DNA of 64,000 nucleotides from UBA2897 sp036733925 (GTDB lineage: Bacteria; Bacillota; Negativicutes; Selenomonadales; Selenomonadaceae). Within the stretch, counting starts at the first letter, position 1. Every line of letters starts with the position of its first letter. The translations under genes were made by a program, and so were the position numbers. The notes beneath the pieces are model-generated. The model made no database searches, was not told where the DNA came from, and saw only the letters and a list, made by a program, of their open reading frames with translations. Below are positions 59,879 through 64,000 of this stretch, in pieces. The stretch is taken from contig DAIMZO010000009.1 of assembly GCA_036733925.1 (NCBI GenBank), positions 1-64,000 of the forward strand, in the 5' to 3' direction.

Positions 59879-62197
59879 TTGAGACTGTATATCGCGGAGA
59901 AGCCGTCGGTGGGACGGGAGCTTGCGAAGATTCTGCCGGGACCGGTGGCGCGGCATGATGGGTACCTCGTGACGAAGGGCGGGGTCGTGACCTGGCTGTT
60001 CGGGCATATCCTGCGGCAGGCGGAGCCTGCGGAGTACGCGGAGCGGTATAAGTTCTGGCGTGCCGAGGATCTGCCAATCATCCCGGCGCATTGGAAGCTC
60101 TACGTCGCGAAGGGCTGCGAGAAGCAGTTCGGCATCGTGAAGGCGCTGATCGAGAAGGCCGACGAGATCGTGCACGGCGGCGACCCGGATCGCGAGGGCC
60201 AGCTGCTCGTCGACGAGGTGCTCGACTACCTCGGCAATCAAAAGCCGGTGCGCCGGATCCTGCTGAACGCGCTCGACGAGAAAAGCATGCGGCAGGCCAA
60301 CGCCGACCTGCGCGACAACCGGGACTTCTTCAACCTGAAGCAGTCCGCGCTCGCGCGGGCCCGGGCGGACTGGCTGATCGGCATGAACCTCTCTCGCGCC
60401 TACACGCTCGCGGCGCGCCGCGCGGGGCACAAAAAGGTCGTGCTGCCAGTCGGCCGCGTCAAGACGCCGACGCTCGCGCTCGTCGTGCGGCGGGAGCGCG
60501 AGATCGAGCACTTCAAGCCCGTCGACTACTATACGATAAAGGCCATATTCGCGCATGAAAACGGCGACTTCACGGCGCAGTGGAAGCCGAAGGACACGCA
60601 GCCGGGGCTAGACAGCGAGAACCGGCTCATAGACAAGGCCGCAGCCGAGCAGGCGCTCAAAGCGTTCCGCGAGGAGCCGCGCGAGGGGCGCATCCAGTCC
60701 TATCAGAAGACGAAGAAGCAGGAGCTGCAGCCCCTGCCGTTCTCACTGTCGACCCTGCAGGTGCTCGCCGGCAAGCGGTACGGCTACGCGCCGCAGCTCG
60801 TGCTCGACACGGCGCAGAAGCTCTACGAGAAGAAGCTCACGACCTATCCACGCTCGGATTGCGAGTATCTGCCGAAGAATCAGCTTGCGGATGCTGAAAT
60901 GATTTTCAAGAATCTCGGCCAATGCGGGGATCAAAGCATTATGTCTTGGACCAAAAATGCCGATACATCTATCAGGAGCCGCGCCTGGAACGACAAGAAG
61001 ATTTCCGCACACCATGCAATCATCCCGACGACCGTTCCGGCGAAGATGGAGCGGCTCACGCAGGAGGAGCAGAACCTCTACCATCTGATCGCGCGTGGGT
61101 ACCTCGCGCAGTTCTATCCGATGCATACCTACGACCAGATGAAGATTGCGGTGCTCTACCACGGCGAGCGCTTTGCGGCGAGCGGCCGCACGGAGCGCGA
61201 GGCCGGCTGGAAGGTCATGTATGGGAAAGAGAAAGAAAAGAAAAAGGCAGACGAGGACGAGAGCGGCCTGCTGCCGCAGATGAAGAAGGGCGATGCGGTG
61301 CATTTCTCGCGCGGCTCGATGAAGACGAGCGCGACGAAGCCGCCCGTGCGGTTCACGCCGTCGACGCTCCTCGCCGGCATGAAGGAAATCCATAAATACG
61401 TCAAGAATCCCGAGGCGAAACGTCAGCTCAAGGATGTCTATGGAATCGGTACCGAGGCGACGCGCGCGACGATCATCGACGACCTGATCCGGCGGAAATT
61501 CCTGAAGGCGACGGGCAAGAAGAAATACCTCGTGCCGACCGAGCAGGCCTACCTGCTGATCGACGCGCTGCCTGACGAGATGACCTATCCGGATGAAACC
61601 GCCATCTGGGAGGATAAATTGCATTCGATGTCCGAGGGTGACGGCACGCTCGAGGACTTCCTCGCGGGGCAGATCGCCTTCACGAAGAAGCTCTGCGCGA
61701 AGGCGGGCACGGCGTTCGGCCTTGCGGGAAATATCGCGCTGCGGCAGGTGCTCTCGTCGGCATCCTATGAACCGGCGGCCTTGCGGCGCCCCATATCGCG
61801 CGCCAGCCGCCATCCGGCAGCCGGGCGGCAGACGGTATCGTCCGCGAGCTATACGCCGCGGCGCCCGGCGCGCCCATCCACGGCAACGGCCCCTCGGCAG
61901 TCGTCCGCGCCGACCGCCGAGGACTGGGCGGAGCTCGGCGACCTGTTCGGGCCGCCCTCCTACACCTTGCGCCCGCGCGCCGATAAGCCGAAATACTCTG
62001 CGAAGCCGATGGAGCGGATGAAGCGGCAGGCAAAAGGCGGCGCGAAGCAGGCGGATGCGGACAAATACCTCTGCCCGCACTGCCGCGAGGGGCACCTCCG
62101 GCGCATCCACGGCAAGAACGGCGTGTTCTGGGGCTGCACGAACTACCCGCATTGCACCGCGACCTTCGACGACGCGCACGGCGCGCCCGTGCTCTGA
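59879..62197 (+). CDS. topB: DNA topoisomerase III
   Basis: 772 residues. Toprim domain at the N-terminus (YIAEKPSVGRELA, GGDPDREGQLLVDEV), catalytic Tyr in LTTYPRSDCEYL near 322, and KDVYGIGTEATRATII. The C-terminus has a low-complexity Ser/Pro/Arg linker and one zinc finger (CPHCREGHLRR...GCTNYPHC). It relaxes and decatenates DNA as a type IA enzyme, often with RecQ, which is also in this window. Starts at TTG behind GAGAGGAGAG. A stretch around residues 335-370 has codon use unlike the rest. Confidence 0.95.
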   Translation: MRLYIAEKPSVGRELAKILPGPVARHDGYLVTKGGVVTWLFGHILRQAEPAEYAERYKFWRAEDLPIIPAHWKLYVAKGCEKQFGIVKALIEKADEIVHGGDPDREGQLLVDEVLDYLGNQKPVRRILLNALDEKSMRQANADLRDNRDFFNLKQSALARARADWLIGMNLSRAYTLAARRAGHKKVVLPVGRVKTPTLALVVRREREIEHFKPVDYYTIKAIFAHENGDFTAQWKPKDTQPGLDSENRLIDKAAAEQALKAFREEPREGRIQSYQKTKKQELQPLPFSLSTLQVLAGKRYGYAPQLVLDTAQKLYEKKLTTYPRSDCEYLPKNQLADAEMIFKNLGQCGDQSIMSWTKNADTSIRSRAWNDKKISAHHAIIPTTVPAKMERLTQEEQNLYHLIARGYLAQFYPMHTYDQMKIAVLYHGERFAASGRTEREAGWKVMYGKEKEKKKADEDESGLLPQMKKGDAVHFSRGSMKTSATKPPVRFTPSTLLAGMKEIHKYVKNPEAKRQLKDVYGIGTEATRATIIDDLIRRKFLKATGKKKYLVPTEQAYLLIDALPDEMTYPDETAIWEDKLHSMSEGDGTLEDFLAGQIAFTKKLCAKAGTAFGLAGNIALRQVLSSASYEPAALRRPISRASRHPAAGRQTVSSASYTPRRPARPSTATAPRQSSAPTAEDWAELGDLFGPPSYTLRPRADKPKYSAKPMERMKRQAKGGAKQADADKYLCPHCREGHLRRIHGKNGVFWGCTNYPHCTATFDDAHGAPVL

Positions 62198-62282
62198 GCA
62201 TGGCGGCCCTTCCGGCGGATTTTTATGAAGCGGATTTATATGGAATGGATGGCCTTTACGGCCTTTGATGATAGGAGAAAAG

Positions 62283-63422
62283 ATGCATACATTTGAAACA
62301 CTCGGCGTCAGCAGCGCGCTCAGCGCGGCCCTTGAAGGCATGGGCATTGCAGAGCCGACGAAGATACAGGAAGAAATCCTGCCGAAGCTCTCGGCGGGCG
62401 AGAACGTGATCGGCGTCGCGCCGACGGGGACGGGCAAGACGCTCGCGTACCTCTTGCCGGTGCTCATGCGGATCGACGCGGCGGATTCAAACCCGCAGGC
62501 GGTCGTGCTCGCGCCGACCTATGAGCTCGCGATGCAGATTGCGCGCACGGCGCAGGATCTGACGCAGGCGGCGGGGCTGCCCATCCGTACGGCAGGCCTC
62601 ATCGGCGGCGCGAATACCGCGCGGCAGATCGAGCGCCTGAAGAAGAAAAAGCCACAGCTCGTGACGGGCTCGGCGGGGCGCCTCATCGAGCTCGCGCAGA
62701 AAGGCAAGCTCCGGCTGCACGACGTCTCCCTGCTCGTGCTCGACGAGTTCGACCGGCTGTTCGACGCGCAGAACATGGAGCATACGGCGGCCTTCGTGCA
62801 GCTCCTGCGCAAGGGCCGCGGCGACCGCCCGATTGCGTATGCGCTGTTCTCGGCGACCGCGCCCCGTAAGGCGCTCGAGCAGGCCGATTTCCTCGATCAT
62901 CCGGCACTCGTGCGCGTCGAGGCGGCCCCCGAGGATCTCGCGCGCGTCGAGCACTACGCCTTGGTCGTGCCGTTCCGCGACAAGATCCAGCGCGTGCGGA
63001 AGCTCACGCGCCGCCTCGGCGTGAAGCGTGGCCTCGTCTTCACGAACCGCGTCTACGACGCATACAAGACGCTCGAGCATCTGCGCTACGACGGCCTGCG
63101 GGTCACGGCGCTGACGGGCAAGGAGAACAAGCAGCTGCGCCGCAAGGCCGTCGCGGATCTCGAGAAGGGGGCGGCGACGCTGCTGCTCTCGACCGACCTC
63201 GCCGCGCGCGGCCTCGATATCCGGGATGTCGACACGGTGTTCAACCTCGACCTGCCCGAGGACGCGAAGACGTACCTGCACCGCGCTGGCCGCACGGGCC
63301 GCGCGGGAAAGAGCGGCCGCGTCGTGACGCTCGCCGACCCGAAGGAGGCCGGGAAGCTCGCGAAACTCGAGAAAGCGCTTTCCATCGAAATCCGGCCGCT
63401 GAAGCAACCGGCAGGGCGCTGA
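62283..63422 (+). CDS. DEAD-box-type RNA helicase (DEFD variant)
   Basis: About 379 residues. Q motif (FETLGVSSALSAALEGMGIAEPTKIQEEILP), Walker A APTGTGKT at 46-53, motif II VLDEFDRLFD (DEFD instead of DEAD), SAT in FSATAP, and HRAGRTGRAGKSG. It unwinds RNA in ribosome assembly or decay. There is no C-terminal RNA-binding domain. The ATG at 62283 is chosen behind AGGAGAAA. Confidence 0.9.
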   Translation: MHTFETLGVSSALSAALEGMGIAEPTKIQEEILPKLSAGENVIGVAPTGTGKTLAYLLPVLMRIDAADSNPQAVVLAPTYELAMQIARTAQDLTQAAGLPIRTAGLIGGANTARQIERLKKKKPQLVTGSAGRLIELAQKGKLRLHDVSLLVLDEFDRLFDAQNMEHTAAFVQLLRKGRGDRPIAYALFSATAPRKALEQADFLDHPALVRVEAAPEDLARVEHYALVVPFRDKIQRVRKLTRRLGVKRGLVFTNRVYDAYKTLEHLRYDGLRVTALTGKENKQLRRKAVADLEKGAATLLLSTDLAARGLDIRDVDTVFNLDLPEDAKTYLHRAGRTGRAGKSGRVVTLADPKEAGKLAKLEKALSIEIRPLKQPAGR

Positions 63423-63450
63423 ACGCGGACTGCGCATTGATACGCATAAA

Positions 63451-63477
63451 TACCATCGATACCATAGCTACCATAGA
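63451..63477. repeat. Three tandem 9-bp repeats upstream of the CNNM gene
   Basis: TACCATCGA, TACCATAGC and TACCATAGA stand head to tail at 63451-63477, 39 bp before the next start codon. They may be slippage products or an operator array. Confidence 0.7.
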
Positions 63478-63515
63478 TTGACATAGGTCTGACCCATACA
63501 GGAGGAAATGAAGAC

Positions 63516-64000
63516 GTGGAAATTGCGCCGATTATAGGAAATCTGGCACTGGTGTTTTTCTTGATATTCATGAATGGCTTTTTTGTCGCGGCGGAGTTCA
63601 GCATCGTGAAGATCCGTCCGTCGCGCCTCGAGACGCTCATTCAGGAGGGGAACAAGCAGGCGCGCTACGCGAAGCGCCTGTCGGATCATCTCGACACGGC
63701 GCTCTCCGTGACGCAGCTCGGCATCACGCTTGCCTCGCTGGGACTCGGCTGGGTCGGCGAGCCGTTCGTCGCGAAGCTCATCCTGCCCTTGACGGAGCTC
63801 ATCGGTTTGCCCGATGATATCGGCCATACGATATCGCTTGCAACCGCGTTCCTCCTGATCACGGGCGGGCATATCATCCTCGGCGAGCTCACGCCGAAGA
63901 CGCTTGCCATCCAGAGCGTCGAGAAGATCGTGCTGCGCGTCGCGCTGCCGATGCTGATCTTCGACCGCGTGATGTACCCGTTCGTCTGGGCGCTCAATCA
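63516..64000 (+). CDS. CNNM/CorC-type (DUF21) membrane protein, partial
   Basis: 161 codons to the window edge. The DUF21 domain is clear: LIFMNGFFVAAEFSIVKIRPSRLETLIQEGN, DTALSVTQLGITLASLGLGWVGEP and HIILGELTPKTLAI, with three or so membrane helices so far. Full proteins continue with a CBS pair and a CorC_HlyC domain and act in Mg2+ or other cation homeostasis. Starts at GTG, ten bases after AGGAGG. Confidence 0.9.
   Translation, partial: MEIAPIIGNLALVFFLIFMNGFFVAAEFSIVKIRPSRLETLIQEGNKQARYAKRLSDHLDTALSVTQLGITLASLGLGWVGEPFVAKLILPLTELIGLPDDIGHTISLATAFLLITGGHIILGELTPKTLAIQSVEKIVLRVALPMLIFDRVMYPFVWALN

Noticed and set aside
1..64000. CRISPR arrays, prophage or integrated plasmid
   Set aside because: No regularly spaced repeats, no phage structural or integrase genes and no replication genes were seen.

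Overview
The window looks like chromosome from a high-GC, Gram-negative-type Firmicute of the class Negativicutes, most like Selenomonadaceae (Selenomonas/Mitsuokella). This is inference from gene content: a class III fructose-bisphosphatase, a paired NirJ1/NirJ2 (AhbC/AhbD-like) radical SAM operon, RNase M5, LevR-type PRD regulation and a lacA/lacB tagatose route, together with strong G/C preference at third codon positions. Only short intergenic stretches are AT-rich, mainly 30200-30450 and 49900-50350. There is no phage, plasmid or CRISPR array. Mobile-element traces are limited to a decayed IS200/IS605 TnpB relic at the left edge.

Layout. 1-460: TnpB relic with its right-end hairpin. 545-1883: LysR regulator divergent from a small secreted peptide. 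2058-5095 (minus): M48/TPR protease and MFS exporter. 5299-7840 (minus): metNIQ methionine importer. 8001-9693: a membrane-anchored protein and a YdjM-like membrane protein. 9747-11660: fbp. 11667-11834 (minus): a candidate structured small RNA with its own promoter and terminator. 11935-15356: iron alcohol dehydrogenase facing recQ and a small unknown gene. 15505-15582: tRNA-Arg(ACG). 15738-18646: TetR regulator followed by the NirJ1/NirJ2 pair. 18755-24484: HAD phosphatase, PHP phosphatase, a degenerate sigma-54-type activator, trmB and ftsW. 24570-30191: YgbA_NO protein, orphan DegS-like kinase, PLP decarboxylase, tmk, rnmV and rsmA. 30222-30383: LacI-family fragment. 30448-36241: NhaC antiporter, alkaline-phosphatase-fold membrane transferase, Crp/Fnr regulator and NCS2 purine permease. 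36474-40466: response regulator-GGDEF-EAL protein, HAD phosphatase, exonuclease and pheA.

40604-54252 is a sugar-phosphate region. It holds two GH1 phospho-glycosidases, a LacC-type kinase, an RpiR regulator, lacA, lacB, a lactose/cellobiose-type EIIA, a LevR-type activator, a mannose-family PTS (EIIA, EIIB, EIIC, EIID) behind a clear sigma-54 promoter, and pfkA. Together they can import a sugar by PTS, split a phosphorylated disaccharide, isomerise galactose-6-phosphate and phosphorylate tagatose-6-phosphate. The tagatose-bisphosphate aldolase and a matching lactose-type EIIBC are not in the window. Two nearly identical operator-like sites lie at the same distance from the -10 boxes of the two halves of this region, which suggests one regulator, probably the RpiR protein, controls both.

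54383-64000: two paralogous membrane GGDEF proteins, a lysA-like decarboxylase, a DUF1232 protein, topB, a DEAD-box-like helicase and the start of a CNNM-type transporter cut by the window edge. A run of Ns (50050-50111) interrupts the region upstream of the sigma-54 promoter. Many start codons were moved inward from the longest open frame because a clear ribosome binding site and the family N-terminus agree on a later codon; TTG starts are common here.
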